DNA of 14,552 nt, taken from positions 1 through 14,552 of the forward strand of contig CAUDNR010001036.1 in the NCBI GenBank assembly GCA_958430865.1, written 5' to 3'. Shown in pieces: positions 7,595 through 14,391 of the stretch (position 1 is its first letter; the number at the start of each line of letters is the position of its first letter). A model generated the notes under the pieces. That model was not told the DNA's origin, did not search any database, and saw only the letters and a list, made by a program, of their open reading frames with translations. This DNA comes from Entrophospora sp. SA101 (Eukaryota > Glomeromycota > Glomeromycetes > Entrophosporales > Entrophosporaceae). Both the position numbers and the translations under genes were made by a program.

Positions 7595-7772
7595 CAGAAA
7601 GGACGGGGGACAGAGTCACATTCGCCACAACCTGTCCCTTGATTTCGCTTGTCCTTTTCTATGTTTTATCATAAAATACCTGTCCCGCGCCTGTCCTTTT
7701 TCTAAAATTTGTAAACAAATATTGAAAAGGACTGGGAACAGGCATTAGCCACGATTTCCTGTGCCTTGTCGT
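7595..7772 (+). repeat. Hairpin-rich ggacagg/cctgtcc cluster, copy B
   Basis: Counterpart of 1957-2112 with additional copies: gaaaggacgggggacag, cctgtcccttg, cttgtccttttct, cctgtcccgcgcctgtcc and gaaaaggactgggaacaggc. More repeats than copy A indicates expansion or slippage. Confidence 0.55.
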
Positions 7773-8080
7773 CCCAGAAAATGTGAAAACAGTTCCAGAC
7801 ATCAACTTTATTGGTGACCAACACTATTTTAAATTGAAAATTAAGCCAATATAATCAACATCAAATTAAGAATATAACAAACATAGTTGGTCATAGACAA
7901 AGAAATCTGCAATGGAACAACAGGTGATGTTGCCAACCTAGATATTAGTCAGAATACTGTCGGGGTTGTTTTTTGCATTCATTGTGGCATGGTTGTGTCA
8001 AAGGATGCTGTCATATTTTATCTAGATCTTCTAGTGAATAAAAATTTCGGAAATTCATAAATTTTCAATTGACGATCCGT

Positions 8081-8697
8081 CTATGAATCGGTGAACTCTA
8101 AATAAGGATTGGCGGAGGAAAAATGTTTCAATTTCATTAATTGACGACTTTGTATATAAAAAAATGGTACTATAATTTAGTACAATAAAAATTTTTATTT
8201 TTTTATTTTAAGTTATGAAACAAATGTCAAGGAAAATATTTATACATTTATTTTTTAAGAATATCGAAAAAAAAGAGGTTTACTTTTGGGGATGTAGAGA
8301 TGAGTGAGGTATTTCATATATAAAAAAGTTTTTTACGTTTATGTAACTTATTAAAAATAACAACAAAAACGAGCGTATAATTATTTTTAATCGGAGTTTC
8401 TGTATTACATCAAATGATTGAGCTTTTATTCCAATAAAATTATTTCGAACTCCGAAACTATTTTTAAAACTTCAAACTTTAAAAAAAACAAAATGATGAC
8501 ATAAGTGCTTTATGTGAGAAAAGGCGTAATTAGATCTTTTTCAAAGACAAACAAAAATGAAATAGAAAATAAATATTTCCAAAAAAATTTATTTAAAATT
8601 TTATCATGTGATGGAGATGTAGAGGATGTTTTTGTAGTAAGATAATTTCCTCCGTTTTTTAATAGTTAAAGGGAATCGACATTTCACTGATTCATAG
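8081..8697. mobile_element. MITE-like inverted repeat of about 620 bp
   Basis: ctatgaatcggtgaa (8081-8095) is inverted at 8683-8697 with one mismatch. A second inner pair, cggaggaaaa (8113-8122) and atttcctccg (8645-8654), is inverted with one mismatch at corresponding distances. The interior is AT-rich without coding appearance. Exact ends and target duplication are not resolved. It starts almost immediately after repeat copy B. Confidence 0.5.
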
Positions 8698-8755
8698 CCC
8701 TGTAAAAATTTACTCCGAGGTTAGTGTTTTTCCATTTCCGTGTTTTTTTAATAAA

Positions 8756-8875
8756 ATGGATAAAGCTCGGATAAATGACTGAGCATTTACTGAACAAATT
8801 GATTAATATTAATAAATGGATAAAGTTCGGATAAATTGTTGAATAAATTTAATTAACAAATGGATCGAATTTAAG
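8756..8875 (+). repeat. Tandem repeat of 60 bp, two units plus a partial third
   Basis: atggataaagctcggataaa at 8756 recurs as atggataaagttcggataaa at 8816, and a third start, aaatggatcgaattta, follows at about 8858. The units have diverged in their second half. Confidence 0.7.
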
Positions 8876-9155
8876 AAGTTGGAAGCAACCATTTGAAATA
8901 GTCTAATAAATTAAATTGTACTACTCGAAAATGTATTTAAAGGGTTGGTTTTCGACTTGATTGAAGAATAACTCTTTTCCTAACTCTTCTCTTGACCATA
9001 TCTCTTGATGTAATCAAAATAACCTTAATATAATGAATGTCGGCAAAATGATTGTAAACACAACCAATATTTAAGATATACGATTAAGATAAAATGTGAA
9101 CGATGTATGAAATAATCAAACAAATATATTTAATAAAAACAAAATTTACAACCCA
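8876..9155. other. AT-rich spacer, nothing recognised
   Basis: I see no supported gene, repeat or signal here. Confidence 0.4.
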
Positions 9156-9409
9156 AAAAATTTTTTTTGCATGTCCTAATAAAATTTCCATTGTTGCTGC
9201 TGCATCATCTATTGCTGATTAAATGTTACCCAGATCATAACCAACTGCATTTTTGATATTTTCGATAAACTCATTTTTGTTTAATCTTTTTGTCATACTT
9301 TTCTTTTAGTGCGTTGACATTTTTTTGATTTCGACTTGATGATAGTCCAAGATATCAAACATTTAGATTGGCATCTTTGTAGACAATGATTGTGATAACC
9401 ATCTCCACA
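9156..9409 (-). pseudogene. Decayed ORF with a Cys/His (RING-like) cluster
   Basis: On the minus strand 9359-9409 reads CGDGYHNHCLQRCQSKC, a C-x4-H-x2-C-x3-C-x3-C cluster resembling half of a RING/PHD-type zinc finger. In a shifted frame from the ATG at 9360-9362 the reading continues with MFDILDYHQVEIKKM, TAA, SMTKRLNKNEFIENIKNAVG, YDLGNI, TAA (9219-9221), then SAIDDAAATMEILLGHAKKI. Both TAA codons could be mutated CAA (Gln). Sequence after about 9156 loses coding character. Zinc-finger assignment is tentative; the C-terminal helix is unrecognised. The relic at 9547-9675 on the same strand may be its upstream part. Confidence 0.4.
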
Positions 9410-9546
9410 CGTGAGTATATACACTACAATTATTCAAATTAGTATAGTTAGTGTGATCACAATATACGTAATTGCAAAAAATGTTTGTAATGGTTTCCTA
9501 GAAGTAACAAATCCTCTTTGAAGGTGACGTTCGAGTATTTCGTAAA

Positions 9547-9675
9547 CTAAAGAATGCAATTAACACCATTAGATGAAGTTTTAGTAATCAAAGGATACTG
9601 ATTTCGTGTTTGATATGGTGGTAGTACTTTTACCGAATCTAAATAGAATGCAAGGTCGAACTTAAAAGAGTTAAT
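9547..9675 (-). pseudogene. Coding-like segment, family unknown
   Basis: A 42-codon open frame without ATG: INSFKFDLAFYLDSV, KVLPPYQTRNQYPLITKTSS, NGVNCIL, then TAG at 9547-9549. Composition is typical of real protein (PPYQTRNQYPL), and the downstream reading FTKYSNVTFKEDLLLL continues in the same sense after the stop. Probably an upstream part of the relic at 9156-9409. It ends back to back with the plus-strand helicase remnant. Confidence 0.4.
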
Positions 9676-9683
9676 TTAACTAA

Positions 9684-10136
9684 CTGGTTTGTAAAAAAAA
9701 TTACCTCAACATCCTCAATCAGAATCAAAGTGAAGATTTTCACTTTAATCGTTATATAAACCTCCCCAAGCATGTCATTCTTCAAGAAGGTGCAAAAGTG
9801 ATGTTCCTCAACAACAAGTTGATTTATCATGTAATTTGCAGTGGGACAATAATCAAAATGACTGATCCTCAAAATGTTGAAGTTACCTTTCTGACAACCC
9901 GCAACATCACAAAGATGATTGTGCAAAAAGAAACCATTTACTTTAATATCAATGGAAGCCCTGCATCAATGCAACAATTTCCTCTTCACAATGCCTTCGC
10001 TCTTACTGTGCACAAAACCCAAGGATTGATATTACCTCACAAAACTGTCAACATTGATGAAAATATGTTTGCGCTCCCTGGTAAAATCTTGTTAATAGTT
10101 TCAATCAGTTCATTTGTTGCCATATTGCACAATTGA
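9684..10136 (+). pseudogene. PIF1-like DNA helicase C-terminal remnant
   Basis: Open frame of 150 codons starting right after a TAA. From about codon 30 it matches the C-terminal part of PIF1/Helitron-type helicases: NLPKHVILQEGAKVMFLNN (the loop before motif V), a beta-rich segment with VEVTF, then FPLHNAFALTVHKTQG (motif V region, His at 10011) and LPHKTVNIDENMFAL. In complete proteins a GQ-YVA-SR motif VI follows. Here the match ends at about 10083 with gcgctccctg/gtaaaa, and the frame continues as unrelated hydrophobic residues. It therefore lacks the Walker A/B core and motif VI and cannot be an active helicase. The gtaaaa could be an old splice donor. The source could be a Helitron-like transposon or a multicopy PIF1 gene. 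Confidence 0.8.
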
Positions 10137-10247
10137 CGTTTTTATTAAAGTAATATCATTATTTTCGTTTATTTTATCTACTCGAAGCAAGTCATCATCA
10201 TTCATATTATCTATCATATACAAATTCTTCTTCTGAACTTCGTATTT

Positions 10248-10575
10248 TCAGTTTGAGCAGGTTTGTAAAATTGAAAATTGCTCTTCGCCTTTACATCCAG
10301 TACCCTTTGCATGATGATTTAAGTAAACTTCATCGCAGCATCTATTATACTTTATTGTTTTACCACAAATGCAAGCAATTTCCTTAGCATGAATAATATG
10401 ATAAAAATGATCAAATTTCAAAGTATTTTTACCTAACATAATAATAATCAATCCAATTTACTTGATGAGCCAATTCATTTTCTAATCTTAAACAAACCCA
10501 CGAGTTACCTATTACTATATATATTGCTCTGGCCCTCGGAAAAGTATCCTTTTTACAATCAATTAGTTTAAACAT
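10248..10575 (-). pseudogene. Small Cys/His (zinc-finger-like) protein, broken by one frameshift
   Basis: Two overlapping minus-strand frames join well. The first starts at ATG 10573-10575 (MFKLIDCKKDTFPRARAIYI then VIGNSWVCLRLENELAHQVN) and stops at 10429. The second covers 10248-10439 and gives KFDHFYHIIHAKEIACICGK, NRCCDEVYLNHHAKGTGCKG and a Q/S-rich end. C-x-C...CC...HH-x4-GC has the look of a small zinc-binding module. I have the impression of similar CxCGK...LNHHAKGxGCK motifs in fungal multicopy proteins, but cannot confirm it. The shift lies in a run of att triplets around 10436-10448. Either a recent pseudogene or a sequencing or assembly indel in an intact gene of about 110 codons. 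Confidence 0.5.
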
Positions 10576-10589
10576 CGTCCTCTTTTTTA

Positions 10590-10791
10590 GTGGTGTCAAA
10601 ATAACCTTGATTAATTTACAAATTTATCTGCAAGATCCAATCGCTGCAGAACGTTTTATTTAGTGATGAAGTACCAGTACAAAGAACTAACTGATGAAGA
10701 AATCGTTAGAGAAGTGGGGTCAAATCCTGAGGTTGACAGTTCTGATGAAGAGAAAGAAGTGGAAACAGTATATGGTTATCAGATAGTTTAG
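10590..10791 (+). pseudogene. Tigger/pogo (CENP-B-like) transposase C-terminal remnant
   Basis: Two plus-strand frames. The first has NLQIYLQDPIAAERFI and ends at TAG 10661-10663. The second starts at ATG 10666 (MKYQYKELTDEEIVREV, then NPEVDSSDEEKEVE) and ends at TAG 10789-10791. DP..AE..I followed by LTDEEIV and an acidic Ser/Asp/Glu tail resembles the end of CENP-B/Tigger-type DDE transposases in fungi. The DDE core and DNA-binding HTH are missing. It is divergent from the zinc-finger-like relic at 10248-10575. A pogo-like terminus lies at about 12790-12824, though a physical link is not shown. Confidence 0.5.
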
Positions 10792-10891
10792 ACTTGGTTA
10801 CTATGAACTTCATCTCGTTGTAAGGGACTTTTCAATTTATTTATAATAAGTTCGCTACAAAGAGATTTTTCTTTATAATGGAACCAAGTCT
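10790..10891. repeat. Short inverted repeat bracketing about 100 bp
   Basis: agacttggtt at 10790-10799 is inverted around 10882-10890 (aaccaagtct). Between them are ctcgttgtaaggg and agttcgctacaaag, reminiscent of pogo-type subterminal sequence. This may be the terminal DNA of the element that encoded the transposase remnant at 10590-10791. Confidence 0.35.
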
Positions 10892-11330
10892 TTACTATAA
10901 TTGTTGTGGTATACCATGCCTACTACATTATCAATAGTACGTGTCCAATTTTTAAGAAATAATCTACAAAGTCTTTGTAAAATATTCAGGCTGTTCTATA
11001 TTAAAAACTATTATGTTGACATAGGTCAATTGGAAAGGATGTAATGATGACTATATAATAATATTAATATATGTACAGTAACGCCTAATCCATGTGGTCG
11101 CTAATATCATAGTGACGATTTTGTATGTGAAAATTAAATTGGCAAATCAAAAAGGAATTTCTGTCCGTGTTTATGTAAAAGAATCATCATATTAAAAACC
11201 CATTTATGGAAGGGCAAAAAAAATATGTAAATAATATTAATAATATTAATATTAAATTTTGTTCGTTTACGTTCCATCCTAAAAAATAATAGATTGTTTT
11301 TCATAACCTTATCGTATATATATTGTTTAT
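10892..11330. other. AT-rich stretch without a gene
   Basis: No coding-like frame was seen. The only notable item is tacagtaacgcc at 11074, a weak candidate for a TA-bordered CAGT left terminus. The rest is attaat runs. Confidence 0.4.
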
Positions 11331-11332
11331 TT

Positions 11333-11360
11333 GGGGGGGGGGGTTTTTTTTTTAAAAAAA
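11333..11360 (+). repeat. G11-T10-A7 homopolymer block
   Basis: Eleven consecutive G, then ten T, then seven A. A G-run of this length is exceptional in this AT-rich window. It sits just before the GC-richer island and may mark an insertion edge or an assembly problem. Confidence 0.9.
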
Positions 11361-11395
11361 GGAAAACAATTTTTTTCTAATGAATTCATTATTTT

Positions 11396-11668
11396 ATGAT
11401 TCATTTGAATTATTTTGTTTTTCTTACCTGGATAACAACCGACGACGAAGACGACAACAAAGACGACGACGACGACGACGACAAAGGCGTCAAAGGCGTT
11501 AACAACAAAAAAACATACGGAGTGCATGTAGGGCTACAGATTCTGTCGTCCCATCTGAAAAAAAAGGTTAACCCTCGCCACTATGTGTCCTGGAGGGTAT
11601 GTGGAAGGAAGAAGCGCTGGTATGACGGGGACTTTGCTCCTGTTTGCCTTTCATCCGAGCCTCTTTGA
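11396..11668 (+). CDS. Hypothetical Asp-rich ORF in a GC-richer island
   Basis: 90 codons: a hydrophobic start (MIHLNYFVFLTWI), an acidic run encoded by a (gac)n microsatellite (TTDDEDDNKDDDDDDDKG, residues 14-31), then a basic, aromatic end (KKKVNPRHYVSWRVCGRKKR, WYDGDFAPVCLSSEPL). No known domain is recognised. The C-terminal half is GC-rich and unlike the surroundings. Just after the stop, a consensus gtaagt (11673) and ctacag (11727) could bound a 55 nt intron. The WRVCGRKKRWYDGDFAP text gives me an impression of a dispersed repeat translated in many fungal gene models, so this may be a SINE-like element rather than a protein gene. Confidence 0.35.
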   Translation: MIHLNYFVFLTWITTDDEDDNKDDDDDDDKGVKGVNNKKTYGVHVGLQILSSHLKKKVNPRHYVSWRVCGRKKRWYDGDFAPVCLSSEPL

Positions 11669-11770
11669 TTAGGTAAGTGTAGTATTTGACATCAAAGAGA
11701 AGAGCTCGAGCGAAACCTTATCTACAGGTGAGGGGCCCGTGACCTCGGTGTAGTATCAGTCAGACATTTT
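11510..11770. repeat. GC-richer block, possibly a dispersed SINE-like repeat
   Basis: From acatacggagtgcatgtagg to gacctcggtgtagtatcagt the base composition changes abruptly, and frames stay open in several registers (for example SSSETLSTGEGPVTSV at about 11701-11752). On the minus strand the block runs into an uninterrupted T8 (A8 at 11559-11566 on plus), which would serve as a Pol III terminator, but I see no convincing A and B boxes. Repeat status is inference from composition and vague familiarity. Confidence 0.3.
11673..11727 (+). other. Possible 55 nt spliceosomal intron
   Basis: gtaagt at the 5' end is the consensus donor, and ttatctacag at the 3' end is a strong acceptor followed by gtgagg. 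It would be a 3'-UTR intron for the ORF ending at 11668, or would mark a different transcript through the island. Length is short but feasible for fungi. Confidence 0.35.
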
Positions 11771-12360
11771 TAAGTAATTCTGACACCCTATGGTAAATAT
11801 CAGAATTATAAAATTTTTTAAATTTACTGCCCTATTACGGGAGTGATAAAATTACCTTTTCTATGTTAGCACGGTCCTTGTTATTAGAAAACATGGGTGA
11901 TGCAATTGTTTGTTATACCAGAATTAAAAAAATAATAATGATGATGAAGGAATCATGGCTAGTAGTAATACGCGCATATCTCTCAAGGCAAGTATGATTA
12001 TTGCATTGCGGGTTTGGTATATTATTACAATACATGAATTAATAAAAGATCTTTAATAATAATATCCAAAAAAAGGAAGTCGGAAGTCGGAACGGTCATC
12101 TTTTATTTCAAAATGGTGAATTTTATAAATTTAAGATTTTTTGGTTTTGTTTAAATTTTTAATTTATATATATAACTTAAGATCATTATCATGTAATAAT
12201 AATAAATTAATAAACTAAATAAAGAAATAAATGAATAAATGAATTATTTGTTGTAATATTTAGTCGTTCATCGTCTAATGATTTCACTTTTCTTTTCAAT
12301 GATTTCAATGTTTTAAATTCTTTATGATCTAATTGGCTTTATTACGAATTTTTGGAAATA
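11771..12360. other. AT-rich stretch with no supported gene
   Basis: Contains a short plus-strand ORF (11955-12056, 33 codons) without family resemblance, a ggaagtcggaagtcgg doublet at about 12076, and aataaatgaataaatgaa runs. Nothing is supportable as a gene. Confidence 0.4.
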
Positions 12361-12378
12361 TATCAATTGATTTATTTT

Positions 12379-12630
12379 AGAAACTTGGAAATTTTTGTTA
12401 TTCGCGCACATCTGGATAAATAATCTATCAAATTTAGAAGCTTGGAAACCTTTGTTACTTGCGGATAAGCAATCTATCAATTGTTGGTTTATTGATTTAT
12501 TGTAGAAACTTTGGAAAAGGTTGCTACTCGAAAACATTTCGGCAAATAATCTATCAATTGTTTGTTTATTTTAGAAAATTTGTTGCTTGTGAATCTTTGG
12601 ATAAATTGTTTGTTTTGTTGCTTATTTTAA
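12379..12630 (+). repeat. Degenerate tandem repeat, four units of about 57-69 bp
   Basis: Units start at 12379, 12436, 12504 and 12573 with agaaacttgg-like sequence, then (t)ttgttactcg and gataaataatctatcaattg. Spacing is 57, 68 and 69 bp. Short ORFs on both strands across it reflect the repeat, not genes. Confidence 0.7.
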
Positions 12631-12667
12631 TGCTGACTGATCTTTGATTAAAAATAATCTATTTGAA

Positions 12668-12687
12668 AAGTATCCGGCCGGATACTT
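12668..12687. repeat. Perfect 20 bp palindrome aagtatccggccggatactt
   Basis: Uninterrupted self-complementary sequence with a GC-rich ccggccgg centre, a strong contrast with the flanking AT. It could be a dimeric protein-binding site, a recombined transposon end-to-end junction or a cruciform hotspot. No function is shown. Confidence 0.9.
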
Positions 12688-12710
12688 GGCAGATGACCCA
12701 CATCAAAAAT

Positions 12711-12824
12711 GCGTTATGACAAACATTTTAATTAATATTAATATTAATAAAAAAAGGCCAATATTTAAATCTGTTGTAACAAGAAATCCGCTATGACGAG
12801 TTCTGCTATGACGAGGTTTGACTG
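12711..12824 (-). mobile_element. Pogo/Tigger-like transposon terminus
   Basis: Reverse complement from 12824 begins cagtcaaacctcgtcatagc and carries gctatgacgag twice at 15 bp spacing (12790-12800, 12805-12815), plus gcgttatgac at 12711. It is bordered by TA (12825-12826). CAGT ends with repeated cg(t/c)tat(a/g)acga-type subterminal motifs and a TA target are typical of pogo-like elements. The opposite end is uncertain; tacagtaacgcc at 11074 is a weak candidate with poor terminal similarity. Confidence 0.5.
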
Positions 12825-12829
12825 TATGT

Positions 12830-13300
12830 TGTTTCAAACTCAGACAATTTAAGCGCATTTTTATTTTATTAATAATATTATCGCATTAACTTCTAAATCA
12901 AAATCGAAAAAAAAAATCAAATTAACACAACTCCATAAGGTCATTTTAAGATATCTTTCGTTTACATGGTTATCATTACTATTAAATAATAATAAATAAT
13001 ATTCTATTAAACTTATGTAACGTCAATTAGATTTAACATTATTCATTTTATTATTTTTGCGTTTGAGAATGATCAAGTAATTCTACAACTTGGAAATAAT
13101 TTTCATCTATTTATTTATTTATTTATTTTTGGGATTAATTACAATAACTACTTTCTTTCAAAATTGGTTAACATTTCAGGTTTTTTTAGAGATTAATTAT
13201 AATATTATTATTATTAACAAAAAAAAATATATATATAACAGATAACAACATCAATTCAACTGTCTTTACTGCCTAATCAATCAAATCAACCAACAAAAGG
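12830..13300. other. AT-rich stretch, nothing recognised
   Basis: Long A/T runs and (atttattt)n and (at)n microsatellites, no coding-like frame. A short reading LLPNQSNQPTKGRKLTIE at about 13265-13325 may belong to the relic that follows. Confidence 0.4.
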
Positions 13301-13309
13301 ACGTAAATT

Positions 13310-13591
13310 GACGATCGAGATGATTATTTAGAGCCACCAAAGCCATTGTTCTTTGGAGTCGAGGGAAAGAACATATCTTTTTCCGATTACTTGAATAAAT
13401 TTTGAGGCAAAACAGAAATTATTTTCTCTACTCCTCATGTTTTAAATCGAATAAAGAAGTATGGGAATACTCCTACATTAACCTTGATGAATCCTAACCA
13501 GAAGAATATTGCCGATGGAACTTGAAAAGAAGGACGAAAGCTGATCTCGTTCTTCATTATAGTGAACAGCCATCCTTTTTTTAACTATTAG
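13310..13591 (+). pseudogene. Coding relic with two in-frame TGA codons, family unknown
   Basis: One plus frame reads coherently as DDYLEPPKPLFFGVEGKNIS then FSDYLNKF, TGA (13403-13405), GKTEIIFSTPHVLNRIKKYG, NTPTLTLMNPNQKNIADGT, TGA (13523-13525), KEGRKLISFFIIVNSHPFF, and ends at TAG 13589-13591. Both TGA codons could derive from TGG or CGA. No start codon is seen; an adjacent frame just upstream (about 13265-13330) may hold earlier residues. I do not recognise the family. Confidence 0.45.
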
Positions 13592-13742
13592 TAAAGAGGT
13601 TATTTTTCAGTAAGTCAGATGAACTAAATTTTTTTTTTATAATAATAATATTTCGTTTTTTTTTTTTAATTTGCAAATTTCCATTTGAATCTTTCACTTT
13701 TTCAAAATGCTTCCACACAAAACCATGTGTTACGATTCGTTT

Positions 13743-13921
13743 TTATAAAGGTCTTCTGGAATCACCGCTTAAATCATTGAAACTTAAAGCCAATGAACTA
13801 TTGGGCCTTTTATTGGAAGTGTTATTCATTCGCATGTAAAATTATCATCAGCAACACCACTACTGTTGTCGTCATCATCATATTGATGGTATTGATACTC
13901 TTCCGCATAGAAATTTTCCAT
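13743..13921 (-). pseudogene. Small acidic, Ser/Asn-rich ORF split by a frameshift
   Basis: Starts at ATG 13919-13921 with MENFYAEEYQYHQYDDDDNS then SGVADDNFT and a stop at 13826. An overlapping frame (13743-13835) continues with MNNTSNKRPNSSLALSFNDL and SGDSRRPL. Together about 60 codons of low-complexity, probably disordered protein. It may be a decayed short gene, an N-terminal exon, or an intact gene with an indel. No family recognised. Confidence 0.35.
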
Positions 13922-13970
13922 TTTGAATGATAAAACACAAAAATCGTAATTGGTCAAACAATAATAATAT

Positions 13971-14003
13971 TAGCATAGTATTAGTATTAGTAGTATTAGT
14001 AAT
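13971..14003 (+). repeat. (TATTAG)n microsatellite
   Basis: agtattagtattagtagtattagtaat, imperfect ta(t)tag units, directly before the palindromic repeat cluster. Confidence 0.8.
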
Positions 14004-14127
14004 CGAATAGTTAGTCAACTAAAATATTCAACTAAATAATTGACTATTTTAGTTGACAAAATAATCAATTAAAATAGTCGAATATTAGTTGTTCAAAAAA
14101 AAGTTTAGTCAACTATTTTAGTCGATT
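14001..14127. repeat. Cluster of inverted agttgac/gtcaact repeats, MITE-fragment-like
   Basis: gtcaactaaaat (14014-14025) is the exact reverse complement of attttagttgac (14046-14057). Further copies are aaaatagtcgaa (about 14071) and gtcaactattttag (14109-14122), and the outer ends are aatcga/tcgatt. It can fold into alternative hairpins. Probably the remnant of a foldback or hAT-type MITE. Confidence 0.65.
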
Positions 14128-14215
14128 CCAACATCTATTATTTTGAAAGAAAATTCTTTAATAAGTTGTTTTATGATAATATAATTAGTTTTATACAATC
14201 CAATTAAGTAGCCTT

Positions 14216-14250
14216 TCAAGGGTATTTACTTACGTCAAGGGTTTTTACTT
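14216..14250 (+). repeat. 19 bp-period tandem duplication tcaagggtNtttactt
   Basis: tcaagggtatttactt (14216-14231) repeats as tcaagggtttttactt (14235-14250). ttacgtcaa occurs between the copies and again at about 14307 (gttacgtcaatgac). ACGTCA resembles a bZIP/CRE half-site, but function is speculative. Confidence 0.6.
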
Positions 14251-14391
14251 TAGCCAAATCGTCAAAATGGCTTCGGTGAGAAACTACCTTTAGTCAAATA
14301 CTTTAGTTACGTCAATGACTAAAGTCAAAAATTTCGTCATGCGTTATTACAATTGGCTAGTTTACCTGACGTATTTAACATTATAAATTAG

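Larger units (their letters stand above)
6719..8064 (+). repeat. Direct repeat copy B (partner of 999-2410)
   Basis: Collinear with copy A. It differs by a 20 bp extra aaagctcaaaacgtttcgac near the transposon end, loss of the palindromic part of the CCAAT block, loss of the TATA-like stretch, and insertions in the ggacagg cluster. Because both copies share flank far beyond the transposon terminus, they come from segmental duplication rather than two independent insertions. The end ctagtgaataaaaatttcgg (8031-8050) matches the inverted repeat arm at 94-577 better than copy A does. Confidence 0.9.

Noticed and set aside
9639..9926. Minus-strand ORF of 95 codons
   Set aside because: Antisense to the PIF1-like helicase remnant, whose plus-strand reading carries the recognisable motifs.
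11327..11527. Minus-strand ORF rich in Val and Phe
   Set aside because: Antisense of the (gac)n microsatellite and G/T homopolymers; it has no protein character.
11955..12056. 33-codon plus-strand ORF beginning MASSNTRISLK
   Set aside because: Too short, with no family resemblance, no repeat conservation and no promoter context.
12322..12647. Short ORFs on both strands
   Set aside because: Explained by the degenerate tandem repeat of 57-69 bp.
11076..12824. Single pogo-like element spanning 1.75 kb between TA-CAGT ends
   Set aside because: The left end matches the right end only at CAGT plus a few bases, and no transposase lies between, so only the right terminus is reported.
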